Origin: Chinchilla lanigera
Lineage: Eukaryota; Chordata; Mammalia; Rodentia; Chinchillidae
Length of the DNA stretch: 64,000 nucleotides
NCBI RefSeq assembly: GCF_000276665.1
Contig: NW_004955516.1
Coordinates: 3,291,667 to 3,355,666, forward strand
Direction: 5' to 3'
The position numbers and the translations under genes are program-made. The notes below the pieces were generated by a model. The model worked only from the letters and a program-made list of their open reading frames with translations, searched no databases and was not told the origin of the DNA. This document shows positions 1 to 10,966 of this stretch, one piece after another; the first letter of the stretch is position 1, and each line of letters begins with the position of its first letter.

Positions 1-114
1 AATCAATAGAAAATACTGCTCACCCTTTCCCAGGTATTCAGCAATACCTTCGCCTGACTGCTTTTAAATACCTTAAACATATTTGGGAATTTAAAAGGAT
101 TAAAACTGCTTGTA

Positions 115-210
115 GAGGCTGGGGATTTAGCTCAGTGGCACAGCGCCTGCCTGGCAAGCGCAAGGTCGTGAGTTCAATTCCCAGTACCAGAAAAAAAACA
201 AACAAAAAAA
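115..210 (+). mobile_element. ID SINE
   Basis: Full tRNA-derived body with A-rich tail, flanked by a perfect 13-bp duplication AAAACTGCTTGTA (102-114, 211-223). Confidence 0.92.
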
Positions 211-638
211 AAAACTGCTTGTATACCATTTTTGGAACTTCACCACACTTTTTTTAAATGAAAGAAAAGAGTTACACTTAAAATGACAGTCTTAAGAGTT
301 ACTGATTCTTAAGGATGTACCTCTTCCTGAATTTAAGTTTAGGGTGTCAAACTTCCAGACTTTTATAATACTGACAATTCTCTCTCCAAGTCCTGACTTC
401 AGCAAAGCTAAACCAATATACCCTCCACCAGCAGTGCTCATTTTCAGTTCTTTGATTACTCTTTCTCCAAATATTAAATAGCTAAATTTTATTATTTCTT
501 TCATGAATTAACCTGTTCAAGGATTGTGCAACAGTTTTCCTTCAGATTACAAATACTACTTTTCCTAAATTTTCTATCAGGTATTATTTATATATAAAAG
601 ATTTGCATATACTATTACAGCATATCTTTTCACAGTCT

Positions 639-739
639 ATTTGTTTGTTTGTTTTGTTTTTTCCCAGTACCGGGAATTGAACTCATGACCTCACGCTTGC
701 CAGGCAGGTGCTGTGCCGCTGAGCTAAATCCCCAGCCCC
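639..739 (-). mobile_element. ID SINE
   Basis: Reverse ID body with T-rich tail at 640-662; 9-bp duplication TCACAGTCT (630-638, 740-748). Confidence 0.9.
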
Positions 740-1129
740 TCACAGTCTGTTTTTACCTATGTATTCTTTATAGTTTTTGATGTAAAAGGTCCGTATTTTC
801 TCAACACCAACACACTTACAGTACAGTATATGCATTACGTTCAGAAGAAAATCCCCAGCTCCAGACCTGATTAAATATTCACCAATATTTTCTTCTACTG
901 TAATGCAAGGACATAGTAGCATTTTTCTTTCTTATGCAACTTCGTACTTGTCCAACATAAATCAGGTTCTGTAATTACCTTCCTGTCTCGTGAGCCTTAA
1001 AAAGACACACAAAATTCTGTTCCTGAGATTTTTATTTGATAACCAAAGCTTTCTAACAATGTACTAGACATAGGTAACAGGAATGCTAAAACGGTCTAGG
1101 TGCTAGGGCAGTCAAAGCCTCTCAGGGCA

Positions 1130-1400
1130 ATTTTGTATGTATGTATATACAGGATAGATAACATGGTTGTTCTTCTATCTGCTGTTTCTATGCTGAAAGA
1201 AACTGTCAATGAGTCTTTGGTTGACCAGTATTGCATGTCTATATCTGTTTTCATGAGAAGCCACTTTGAAGATATCAATATGTAATACAACCACCATTGT
1301 TAATTCCCTACCACTTTGTTTGTAACTCTGTATTGTCTGTATTGTGCTTGTGATATGTTGTAAAATGTTGTATGTCTGTTAATGTTTCCCTCCTTTTATC

Positions 1401-1430
<30 letters not shown>
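1130..1430 (+). mobile_element. unclassified retroposed 3' end with poly(A), copy 1
   Basis: About 300 bp ending in a run of some 30 A. It is flanked by a perfect 16-bp duplication (AAAGCCTCTCAGGGCA at 1114-1129 and 1431-1446), the mark of L1-mediated insertion. The body (GCATGTCTATATCTG ... TTGTATGTCTGTTAATGTTT) is related to 2717-2870. I do not recognise the family; it could be a retrotransposon 3' end or a multicopy transcript. Confidence 0.7.
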
Positions 1431-1434
<4 letters not shown>

Positions 1435-1889
1435 CCTCTCAGGGCAGTTATTCACCAACCTGAAATACCCTCAAATAGTTTCTCCCAATAATTAGTACAA
1501 AGTATCAATTTTCCATTTATGGACAATTACTCCTACTGAAAACTAAACATAGGAAATAAAACACGGGGGGGGGAATATAACACAAAGTCCTTAATGTAAA
1601 CTTAATGGAGCAAGAACATTACAAAGCATTGGGGGAGGGGGACCAGAGCGGGAAAGTGGGCAGCAGAATTCAGAAAGGCATACAAAATATTTTCGGTATT
1701 ATGGACAAAAAGTCTGTGTGAACCTCAGTGTTGGGTTTGGAGGCCTCATCCAAGGAACACAACATCAAGTCAGAGGGGCGATGTGAGTAAGATGCCCTCC
1801 CTCCCAATAACACCAATAGCTTAATGTGCTAATGCCTCGACTTTAAGTGTAAACTAACATATAATCATAAAACAATGTTTTCAATGGGT

Positions 1890-2012
1890 TTTTTATTAAC
1901 TTTTTTTGAAATGGGATCTCTCTATGCAGTCCAGGCTGGCCTTGAACTTACAATACTCCTGCCTCAGTCTCTCAAGTATGAGGATTACGGGTATAAGCCA
2001 CCAGGCCCAATT
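1890..2012 (-). mobile_element. B1-type SINE
   Basis: TTTTTTTGAAATGGGATCTC ... CTGCCTCAGTCTCTCAAGTA ... AAGCCACCAGGCCC, reverse B1, diverged. Confidence 0.8.
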
Positions 2013-2154
2013 TAAAATGTTATTTTAAAACTTATCTTCAAGGACAAAGAAAACTGCTCATACTATGATGGCAGTGAGTGAAAAAGAATATTTGAGTATT
2101 TAACCCAAGAGCAGATTGAATTCAATCAACCTAAGTAGAAAATACAAACTTCAG

Positions 2155-2907
2155 TCAAGAATTTAATACATGGAAACATGCCACACAGCAGTTCACTCTT
2201 GGCCCTGCCCTTGAGAGCCAGAAAGGTCCGGAGTCAGCGAAGGAGCAGCTGATGAACAAGGGCTCGGAGAAAAGGAGAGTACCGATGCCCAACGACGCAG
2301 ACGTCCAGCTGACTGGGAACACGTGAGCCATTCGGGAGGTGGAAACCAGGAGGACCTTGCACAACACCCGGGGAGACCTCCCTGGAGGCCATTCTTCCCC
2401 TAACTGTACAGGCTGTGGTGGAGGAGCGAGTGGAGCTCCGGAGAGGTCTGCACCGACACTTCATGGATTACATGGTGCCCAATATTCAGATTCTGTAGAA
2501 CCACCTTCATGGAGAAGGAGGAGCCCCACGAAATCATGACTATAGAGGAAAAAGTGGACGACCCCTTGCTGAACACTGGTGCTGGTCTCTCGGTCCTTCT
2601 TTTCAGTCCTGGCCTTCCTTCCAGCCATCACACCTCAGTGAGGGGAGTCACTGATGAGGAGGTAACCCGCTATTTTTCACAACCCTTGGACTGTAACTAC
2701 TTGTTGGATCTCTCCTGCATATCTTTGTTTTCCTGAGAAACCACTTTGAGGATGCCAACATGTATTGCGGCAGCCACTGATGATTTCCTACCAATCTGTC
2801 CATAACTCTGTAATCTTTGTATTGCTCCTATGCTACTTTGTAAATGGATGTATGTTTGTTACTATGTGTTTGCAACAACAACCACTGAGAATAGTCAATG
2901 ATTATTT
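2155..2907 (+). mobile_element. unclassified retroposed element, copy 2 (longer, cut by gap)
   Basis: The last part (about 2717-2870) is a diverged relative of the copy at 1130-1430: GAGAAACCACTTTGAGGATG, CCTACCAATCTGT, TAACTCTGTAATCTTTGTATTG and so on. The upstream 500 bp is GC-richer than its surroundings and has gene-like but broken reading frames (2339-2539, 2509-2736). I cannot name the parent. Its 3' end runs into the N gap. Confidence 0.5.
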
Positions 2908-3142
2908 NNNNNNNNNNNNNNNNNNNNNNNNNNNNNNNNNNNNNNNNNNNNNNNNNNNNNNNNNNNNNNNNNNNNNNNNNNNNNNNNNNNNNNNNNNNNN
3001 NNNNNNNNNNNNNNNNNNNNNNNNNNNNNNNNNNNNNNNNNNNNNNNNNNNNNNNNNNNNNNNNNNNNNNNNNNNNNNNNNNNNNNNNNNNNNNNNNNNN
3101 NNNNNNNNNNNNNNNNNNNNNNNNNNNNNNNNNNNNNNNNNN
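2908..3142. other. assembly gap (N)
   Basis: 235 unknown bases, bounded on the right by a run of A that leads into L1 3' sequence. Confidence 1.
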
Positions 3143-3164
3143 AAAAAAAAAAAAAAAAGAAAGA

Positions 3165-3655
3165 AATACATGGGACTGGTGCAACCACTGGGGAAAAAAC
3201 TAGGATTGGAGGCCCCATTTGACCCAGCTATTTCCCTTCTGGGTATCTTCCCAGAAGAATTAAAAACATCATGCCACGCTGATATATGTGCACCCATGCT
3301 TATAGCAGCACAATTTGTAATAGCTAGACCTTGGAAACAACCCAAATGCCCATCAACCAAGGAATGGATAAAAGAGATGTGGTCTTTTTATACAATGGAG
3401 TATTACTCAGCCATAAAGAAGAATAAACTGGAAACTTTTATAGGTAAGTAGATGCAATTTGAGACCATACTCATAAGTAAAATAAACCAGATGCACATGT
3501 TTAAACATCATATTGTCTCCCTAGTGTGAGAAGCTGAAAGAGTAAATAAGATCCAAAATGTACAATAAATATTGTAAAATGGGAAGAAACTTCAAAAGAA
3601 AAGAGAAACTGGGATGGGAGAATGAAGAAAAGAAGGATGGGAAAAGTAAAAAGAA
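3165..3655 (+). mobile_element. L1 3' end (ORF2 end and 3' UTR), relatively young
   Basis: Typical L1 ORF2 tail: ATCTTCCCAGAAGAATT, CCCATGCTTATAGCAGCAC, CCATCAACCAAGGAATGGATAA, GGAGTATTACTCAGCCAT, then a purine-rich 3' UTR. The same 3' UTR recurs inverted at 39500-40310. Confidence 0.88.
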
Positions 3656-3692
3656 AAAAATTATATGTAGATAGATAGTTAGTTAAGATAGA

Positions 3693-3855
3693 GCCGGGCA
3701 TGGTGGCAGACGCCTATAATCCCAGCACTTGGGAGGCTGAGGCAGGAGGATTGTTGTGAGTTTGATGCCAGCCTGGGCTACAAAGTGAGCTCAAGGCCAG
3801 CCTGAACTGCATAACAAGACCCTGTCTCAAAAAGACAAAAAAACAAACAAAAACA
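3693..3855 (+). mobile_element. B1-type SINE
   Basis: GCCGGGCATGGTGGCAGACG to GACCCTGTCTCAAAAAGAC, with the internal GCCTG-repeat typical of B1. Flank duplication ATAGTTAAGATA-like on both sides. Confidence 0.92.
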
Positions 3856-4189
3856 AGATAGTTAAGATACTTATACTACTAATTTCTCTTAGTTCACTGA
3901 AAAGAAAGGTTGGTGTTAATATTGTTTGGACAATTAAATGCTGGTATCTTATACCCTGAGTAACTAATTTAAAGATAACAATATACAATGTATTAACCAT
4001 TATTACCCTCCTGTTATCTTGTTTTAAAATTTTATTTTTTTCTCTTTAAAATTAAAAAAAGTTTTTAAAAATACAAAGATTTTTTTAGAAGAATTTAATT
4101 CATGGTATTCAACAAACTGTAATACAATTATATGCCAAAATCAAACACACTATGATTATATCCAAGTCTAAAATTCCACATTTTCCATC

Positions 4190-4348
4190 GAGCATGGTAG
4201 CACACGTCTGTAGTCCCAGCACTTGGAGGCTGAGGAGGATCATTGTGAGTTTGAGGCCAACCTGGGCTACACAGTGAGTTCAAGGCCTGCCTCAACTACA
4301 CAGCAAGACCCTGTCTCAGAAATTAAAATTAAAATTAAAAATAAACTA
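4190..4348 (+). mobile_element. B1-type SINE
   Basis: GAGCATGGTAGCACACGTCT to GACCCTGTCTCAG, tail of AAATT units. Confidence 0.88.
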
Positions 4349-5189
4349 CATTTTCGAAGTAAACTTTTATTTCAACATTGTATCTGGAAAAGAAAAAAGC
4401 AAAGAAGATGATCATGGCTATATTAAAATGAAATGGCTATATTAAAATGAAAACTATTTAAATAAAACATTTCAATCATAACAAACGAAAATGGGATAAA
4501 TAATAGGGGAAAAAAGAGTGCAAACACATTTTAAATCCAGATTTATGCAATTTATTAGACATGCCCAAATGTAACACTGAAAGATTTTTTTAAAAAATAC
4601 AAATATACTCTCAAAAAACAAAACAAAAAAAAAACCAGTCACACTGTACTGGATACAAATCACAATTAAGGCCCAGAGAGAAAGACAACTGGTACATGAA
4701 TAAAAGTATGTAGCAGCAGTGTAAAGAGCTCAAAAGCACAGCTGACAGGTATAGAAACTTGAAACAAAATGGGCAAACAATAACCTAACCAAAATATGGT
4801 GGTAAACCAGTAAGTTACTTTTAAAAGAAGAAAAAATACTGAAATAAATCTCCATATATATAAAAAACCTATTCCAAGTACTCTCCTAAATATAAAAAGC
4901 ATAACTACCTAAACCTTTAAGAGGAAAACATCCTGACATCAGACTAATGTTAAGATTTATATAAAAATACAAAAAAAGTACATGTCATGAAAAAAAGTTG
5001 ACAGAGTAATTCAACTACATCAAAGTTCAGTACATGTGTGGGTAGATGTCCATGCACCACACCTGGCTCTTAGAAAAATTTGTAAACTGGAAAAAAGTAG
5101 AACAGCATAGCTACTGAATATAAAGAAAAAAAGAATTTTTAATCTGTAATTCCATACCAAGCAAAAATATCTTTCAAGAATGAGGATGA

Positions 5190-5290
5190 GCCAGGTATGG
5201 TGATGCATGCCTGTAATCCCAGCACTCAGAAGGCTGAGGCAGGAGATCACTACAAGCTCTGTCTGAATTACATAGCAAAACCAAAAAAGA
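5190..5290 (+). mobile_element. B1-type SINE, internally shortened
   Basis: GCCAGGTATGGTGATGCATG to ACATAGCAAAACC; duplication AGAATGAGGATGA on both flanks (5177 and 5288). Confidence 0.85.
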
Positions 5291-5300
5291 ATGAGGATGA

Positions 5301-5465
5301 AGCTGGGCATGGTGGCACATGCCTGCAATAGGAGGATCACAAGTTCTTGCCAAGTTTGGGCAACTCAGTGACTCAGTGACACTCTTATCTCAAATTAAAA
5401 ATTTTAAAAAGGCTAGAGATGCAGTTTAGTATGAAGTCCCTGAGTTTGAATTAACAGCTCTACCA
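5301..5465 (+). mobile_element. B1-ID dimer SINE
   Basis: A short B1 (GCTGGGCATGGTGGCACATG ...) joined by A/T-rich sequence to an ID-like part (GGCTAGAGATGCAGTTTAGT ... CAGCTCTACC). Confidence 0.7.
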
Positions 5466-5559
5466 AGAAAAAAGAAAGGAAGAAAGGAAGAAAGGAAGAA
5501 AGAAAAAAGAAGGAAGGAAGGAAGGAAGGAAGGAAGGAAGGAAGGAAGGAAGGAAGGAA

Positions 5560-5597
<38 letters not shown>

Positions 5598-5640
5598 AGA
5601 GAGAAAGAGAGAAAGAGAGAAAGAAAAGGAAGAGGAGGAG
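5466..5640 (+). repeat. purine microsatellite with (GGAA)13
   Basis: Uninterrupted GGAA x13 at 5512-5563, then GA and GAAA units. Confidence 0.95.
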
Positions 5641-5721
5641 AAAGTACACTTTATCAGATACACAGAAGCCAAAAGAATTTATCATCAGATCTATGGTCTA
5701 AGAAATGTTAAAAGAAATTCT

Positions 5722-5870
5722 TCCTGGGGAAGCCCTCTGCTTGGCTCCACCTATGGATTCAAACATTACTCTCACCCAGAAACACCACTTAGACATACAT
5801 ATCCAGAACTAATGCTTGCCAAACATCTGGGCTCCCATTAGCCCAGTCAAACTGACACATAAAATGAACA
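5722..5870 (-). mobile_element. ERVL LTR fragment (MLT2-like)
   Basis: In reverse it reads TTTTATGTGTCAGTTTGACT ... GCCCAGATGTTTGG ... AGAGTAATGTTTGAATCC, an old ERVL LTR pattern. It is the only LTR here in sense with KDM6A. What follows (5880-5990, with AATAAATGGTCACTGGC) may be another LTR scrap. Confidence 0.55.
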
Positions 5871-6019
5871 CCCCCGCAAAAAAACTGAACCCCCAGAGTG
5901 AGCTAGGTACACCTGCAGAAATCTAACCTCAATACCCCTGGTTGCTCTTTGGCTATGCTCAATAAATGGTCACTGGCTATGTAAACTGGTGACCAACTAC
6001 TCAAAGCAAAAAAGAAAAG

Positions 6020-7370
6020 AAATTCTTCAACAGAAGGAAAACTACACCAAATTGAAATACTGATCCATACAACAGAATAGAGAGTACTAGAAACAGCAGC
6101 TGCAAAGGTAATTACATAAAACAGTGCTCTTAATTTTAATTTGTCCTTAAAATACAATTAACCAAAGAAATCTGCCCGCTTAAAAAAAATCCTATGAATA
6201 ATTGAGTTTAGCAAGGTCATAGGATACAAATTCAACATACAAAAATGCCACTTAAAATAGCTCCAAAATTATGAAATACATAAGTATAATTATAAAGAAT
6301 GTGCAGGAGAATCCTTATTTGCTGGGAATACTATAAAACACTACTTTTTAAAAAACACTCAAAGAAAATCTAAATTAAGTACAGAGATATATTTATGAAT
6401 TAGAAAGCTTAACTGCATTAAGATGAGAACTCTACCCAAACTGACTTACAGATTTAATGAAATTGCAGTCAAATTCCAGCATGACTTTTTATAGATATAA
6501 ATAAAAGGACTGCAAAACTTATATAAAATACAAAGGAACTAGTACAACCCAAAAATTTTGAAAAAGAATAAGGTTAAAGAACTCACATGTTATAACTTTA
6601 AGTTACAAAGCTACAAGAAGGAAATAAAAAGTCCAATGAAATACTACTATATAAATTTTAGAATTCCTAAACCTTTCAAGAAGTGACAATACCAAGTATT
6701 GATGAGAATGTAAAACAAGTAGAACTCTCACATACTGTTTAGGAGAATGCTAAATGATACAATTATTCTGGAACATAGGTTAGCAATAAAGTACATACAA
6801 AGTTAAACCCTCCTCTTGGGACACAATCTCTCTAATGTAGTTCAGGCTGGCCTTAAACTCAATCCCAAAGAGGGGAGGGGACACTAATAGTAAAGTGTGT
6901 GACAACAATGCAAAAGACTACAATGAGAAAAAACAGTAAGGTCCATATTATACATGACATAGTAGCATGAGGTCCTGGGTTTGATTCCTGATACCCTCCC
7001 CCGCAAAAATGACATGGGTATATTACTATTTAAAGGTAGAGTCTAAGTTAAAAGTTACAACTTTTTTGTATGTATCAACAAGATAAACAAAATTTATACA
7101 ATAAGGCAAAAGAACTAAATAGAAAAACAATTAAAAAGAACAAAGTCAGAGGATTCATATTACCCAACTTCAAGATTTCAATATAGTAAGCTATCATAAT
7201 CAAGATAATATAGCATTGGTGAAGGGACATAAAATATATAGATGAACAGAACCCAGACACTGAGCCTCAGGAATAGTCAACTAGTTTCTGACAAGGTACA
7301 AAGGAAATTCAATGGGGGAGGGGGAATAGTAGATGACAGTCTCTCAAGTCATAATGAAAAAAAAAAAAAA
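6020..7370 (+). mobile_element. ancient L1 fragments (ORF2)
   Basis: Decayed L1 ORF2 text, e.g. ACTGACTTACAGATTTAATG, AAATTGCAGTCAAATTCCAGC and, at 7140-7310, ATTACCCAACTTCAAGA with AGCTATCATAATCAAGATA. Small SINE relics interrupt it at 6815-6865 and 6960-7010. Confidence 0.75.
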
Positions 7371-7398
7371 AAGTGGTGACCAGAGAAGAGAGACTAGA

Positions 7399-7503
7399 GG
7401 CTGGGGATTTAGCTCAGCGGCACAGCACCTGCCTGGCAAGCACAAGGTCATGAGTTCGATTCCTGGTACCGGAAAAAAAACCAAAAAAAAAATTAAAAAG
7501 AAA
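7399..7503 (+). mobile_element. ID SINE
   Basis: Complete body and tail; duplication AGAGACTAGA (7389-7398, 7504-7513). Confidence 0.92.
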
Positions 7504-7611
7504 AGAGACTAGACACATATCTCATGAAGGTGAAATAAAGATATTTTCAGACATGTGAATACAACAGGCCCACATGCAGAAAAGAAAATGAACTGGAAAG
7601 AAAGATCAGAA

Positions 7612-7795
7612 GCTGGATGTGGTAGCACAAGCCTATAATCCCAGCACTCTGGGTGGGTGAAGCAAAAGGATCTCTAGGTCAAGCCCAGCCTAGGAAACTT
7701 AGCCAGATACTGTCTCAAAATAAAGAAGAAAAAGGAATAAGGACTTAGCTCAGTGGGAAGGTCCTGGGTTCAAATACTGCTATTGCCCATTGTTA
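7612..7795 (+). mobile_element. B1-ID dimer SINE
   Basis: B1 part to GATACTGTCTCAAAATAAAG, then ID part GACTTAGCTCAGTGGGAAGG ... GGTTCAAATACTGC. Confidence 0.8.
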
Positions 7796-7869
7796 AGAAA
7801 GGAATGGGGAGGAGGTACAGGCTCTAAGAATTTTGCATTGCCTAACAAAAAGGAATAAGGGTGGGGGAG

Positions 7870-8050
7870 GGCACCACCTTGGGGATTAAACCCATAGGCA
7901 ACCTGCCACTGAGCTACATCTGCAAACTCCTTTTACTTTTTATTTTGACACGGGGTCTGGCTAAATTGCCCAAGCTGGCCTCAAACTTATCCTCCTGCCT
8001 CAGCCTCCCAAGTAGCTAGGATTACAGGCGTGTGCCACTGTGCTCACTTA
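7870..8050 (-). mobile_element. B1-ID dimer SINE
   Basis: Reverse order: ID part (GGGGATTAAACCCATAGGCA ... CTGAGCTACATCTGC) then B1 part (GACACGGGGTCTGGCTAAAT ... CACTGTGCTCAC). Confidence 0.8.
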
Positions 8051-8084
8051 ACAATTAGACTTGGAGAAACTAAAAATGTATGTT

Positions 8085-8245
8085 TGCTGGGCGTGGTGGT
8101 GCACACCTGTGATCTCAAGCACCTGGAAGGCTGAGGTAGAAGGGCTGCCATGAATTTGAGGCCAGCCTAGGCTACATTATGAGTTCAAGACCGGCCTGAA
8201 CTACATAGTGAGACCTTGTCTCAAAAAAAACAAAACAAAACTAAA
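8085..8245 (+). mobile_element. B1-type SINE
   Basis: GCTGGGCGTGGTGGTGCACA to GAGACCTTGTCTCAAAA. Confidence 0.9.
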
Positions 8246-8539
8246 AAAGCTTGTAATCTCTATGGCAGTTATGCTCAGAGTATGAGTCACAGACAATTGG
8301 AGATATCTGAAATTTTCAGTTCTGCTAGCTCAAAATTATTGTCATTACTCTAAGATGTTACTTCTCTTTTTGCACTGATAATGCAAAAATAGTGGTAAGC
8401 TAAACTGTTAAGATCCTAGCAGGAATCAAGGCAGAGGTACTAAACTGAACATTAGGGTAATCATCATATTCTTTACCACCAAGCATTTGTAGTTTTTATG
8501 TTTATTATTTTTTAATGCCATTTTAAGGATATCCTCAAT

Positions 8540-9548
8540 ACTCCTCCAGCCAAGATGTCAAAAGAAAAGAGGCCCTGGTCTTTTGTGAAGAAGCGAACAA
8601 TAAGAGAGCAAATCCTCTGAGAAAAGGCCTAAGAATATGGGTACAAGATAAGACATCCAGTCCAAAAGTGACCTCACCAGCTTTGTCAAATGGCTAGTGT
8701 GGCAAAAGATCATCCTCTATAAGCAGCTCAAAGTGCCTCCTAATAACCTGTTCACCTAAGCCATGGATCATCAAACAGCCACCCAAGTGCTTAAATCAAT
8801 CCACAAGTACAGACCAGAGACAAAGGACAAAAACAAACAAACCACCACCACCATCACCATCACCACCACCACACACAATTGACCCACACCAAGAGGAAAG
8901 CTGCTGGCAAGGGAACGTCCCCACTAAGAGCACCAGTCCTTCCTTGAGCAAGGGTTAATACTGTCACCATCCTGGTAGAGAACAAGCAGGCTAAGTTAGT
9001 AGACTGCTCATGATATGGACCCTATCCAGCTGGTTGTCTTCCAGTAAGTACACTAGTTCCTTAATGCTTCATAAAGGAGAAGACCAAACTGAAACATCTA
9101 GCTCACAGGAAGATGAGCACCACCACTGCTTTCACACAGGTTAACTCAGAAGACAAGCAGCACTGGCTAAACTGCTGGATGCTATCAAAACCAAACACAA
9201 CGACAGATAGGGTGGGATTCACCATTACTGGGGAGGCAATGTTCTAGCTCTAAGATCTGTGGCCTATGTTGCCAAGCTGGAAAAAGCAAAGATTAAAAAA
9301 CTTGCCAACAAACTGCATTAAATGTATACACTGTTTGAGCCAAGCATGGCAGCACACGCCTGTAATCCCAGCACTTGGGAGGCTGAGGCAAGAGGATTGC
9401 CACAAGTTCAAGGCAATCTGGGCTATATAGTGAGATCAAGGCCATCCTGCACTGCAAAGTGAGACCCTGTCTCAAAAAAAAAAGTAAAAAGTACACTGTC
9501 GAGTCTTCTGTACACAAAAATAATTAAAATTTGCTCTTCAAAAAAAGT
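8540..9548 (+). pseudogene. RPL7A: RPL7A processed pseudogene, split by a B1 SINE
   Basis: An intronless, decayed copy of the large-subunit ribosomal protein gene RPL7A (eL8). The relic runs from the ATG at 8555, through a segment equivalent to EKRPKNFGIGQDIQPK, to matches of KVPPA-N-FT, KYRPET, AAGKG, VNTV-T-LVENKQAKLV, and a stop at 9319-9321. The 3' UTR continues after the SINE (9498-9540, ATAAAAATAATTAAAA-type) into a short A-run. Several in-frame stops and indels rule out function. A CAC/ATC repeat (about 8843-8876) has expanded inside the relic where the Lys/Gln-rich segment should be. Confidence 0.88.
9338..9490 (+). mobile_element. B1-type SINE splitting the RPL7A pseudogene
   Basis: GAGCCAAGCATGGCAGCACA to GACCCTGTCTCAAAAA. 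Flanks share TACACTGT, and RPL7A 3' UTR text resumes after it. Confidence 0.9.
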
Positions 9549-9865
9549 TAAGTTGCAAAAATTAATTCTATTAAATGCCAACCCTTGATTATACATTATT
9601 TCAATTATCTGTGTGATAAAATTTCATTTAAAGCATTTCTGCTTCATACTGAAGTTCAATGGCTTCACTGTACTGAAGGAAGGTATGAGTAATTTATAAA
9701 CTTAACTAGCCTCTTTTTTTTTTTATGAAATCACATTTTTACTTGAAAGAGAATGACTAACACATTATGTTGATTTAGATTTGAGTGTTCAGAAAAGATC
9801 TTCTCAGAAATGAGCCTGACATTCAAGAGAAGCACCTACAATATTTGCTTCAAATAATCAAATTT

Positions 9866-9995
9866 GAGGCGTGGTGGCATGTGCCAGTAATCCCAGCACT
9901 CAAAGGAGGATTGCCAAGGCCAGTCTGGGTTACACAGTGACTTCAAGGCTAGCCTGCACTACATAGTGAGACCCTGTCTCAAAAATACAAAACAA
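9866..9995 (+). mobile_element. B1-type SINE
   Basis: GAGGCGTGGTGGCATGTGCC to GACCCTGTCTCAAAA; its tail is the target of the ID at 9996. Confidence 0.88.
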
Positions 9996-10094
9996 GGGGC
10001 TGGGGATTTAGCTCAGCGGCAAAAAGCGCTTGCCTGGCAAGCGCAAGGTCGTGAGTTCGGTTCCCGGTACCAGAGAAAAACCAAAAAAAAAAAA
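9996..10094 (+). mobile_element. ID SINE inserted in a B1 tail
   Basis: Complete body; duplication AAAATACAAAACAA (9982-9995, 10095-10108) lies in the A-tail of the B1 just upstream. Confidence 0.92.
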
Positions 10095-10225
10095 AAAATA
10101 CAAAACAAAATCAGAATTTTGAAAATCTCATATCCACTACTACTGTGAGTTTGACAGCTCACCCAAACTTAAAAGTTCTTCTGATGAGATTGGTGGTGAC
10201 ATTAATGAATGCAACTTTGGAAAGG

Positions 10226-10300
10226 GGGGCTGCTGAGGATCAAACCCAGAGCCTCCTACATGCTAGATGAGCACCCTTACCACTGGCCTATACCTCCAGT
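10226..10300 (-). mobile_element. older ID-type SINE
   Basis: TGCTGAGGATCAAACCCAGA ... CCACTGGCCTATACCTCCAG, a reverse, diverged ID body. Confidence 0.7.
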
Positions 10301-10550
10301 CCTGAATGAGATTTTCTGATACAATACAATGAGGTGTACTCACATTTAGAATAACTGGTAATAGTACCTCCTGCTCATTTTTTCATGTTTACTCAAATGC
10401 CCCATACCAAAAATGTAGTCACTTACGTTTCTTCAATCTATTAAAAATATCACTTCACTATTATTCAGGATGACAGTATCATTTCAGTATCTACAAAGCT
10501 AAAACATATATCTTACAATGCTACATTCTAACCAAAGAAAAGTCAGTATA

Positions 10551-10966
10551 CAGATATTCCTTATTTAACAACTGGTCAGACTTTCACCAAGGCACACTGT
10601 TCAGATTTACAACCTACCACTTAGGCTTCTCACTAGTCTTTTTTTTTTTTTTTTTAACAGCTCTCTGTACAACTTGTTTATAGAGCCTCAATATCTTTTT
10701 TTGTACAGTACACCTTGTTTATACAGTACTGTAATTTTTGCTGATTGTACTGTATTGTACAGTACTGTAGTTACATGTTCTGCTATACATTAAGTAATGC
10801 ATGTAAGAGTTATGTAAATAAAAGCAAAGTTGAAGTTTCTTTTGACCATTTCTTTGTTCTAAATATTGTAATGTACATACTATATACAATTCCTCATTTA
10901 GTGAACAAATCATTTCACGACCTAGTCCCAGGAAGTTAGCTTGGTCATTAAATGGGGGAGTATCTG
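10551..10966. mobile_element. Tigger/pogo-like DNA transposon (non-autonomous)
   Basis: Inverted ends CAGATATTCCTTATTTAAC (10551 inward) and CAGATACTCCCCCATTTAAT (reverse strand from 10966 inward), flanked by TA on both sides (10549-10550, 10967-10968). The interior holds repeated TGTACAGTACTGTA-like palindromes. No transposase frame remains. Confidence 0.78.

Noticed and set aside
115..210. tRNA gene (box A/B-like text)
   Set aside because: It is one of many ID SINE copies with A tail and target duplication, not a tRNA gene with an acceptor stem.
2765..3451. 228-codon plus-strand frame
   Set aside because: Most of it is the run of N; the rest is unknown retroposon and L1 ORF2 tail.
5413..5685. 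90-codon Ser/Phe/Leu-rich frame
   Set aside because: Translation of the GGAA/GA microsatellite.
8842..8880. His-tag-like CAC repeat as coding sequence
   Set aside because: It is a simple repeat inside the broken RPL7A pseudogene.
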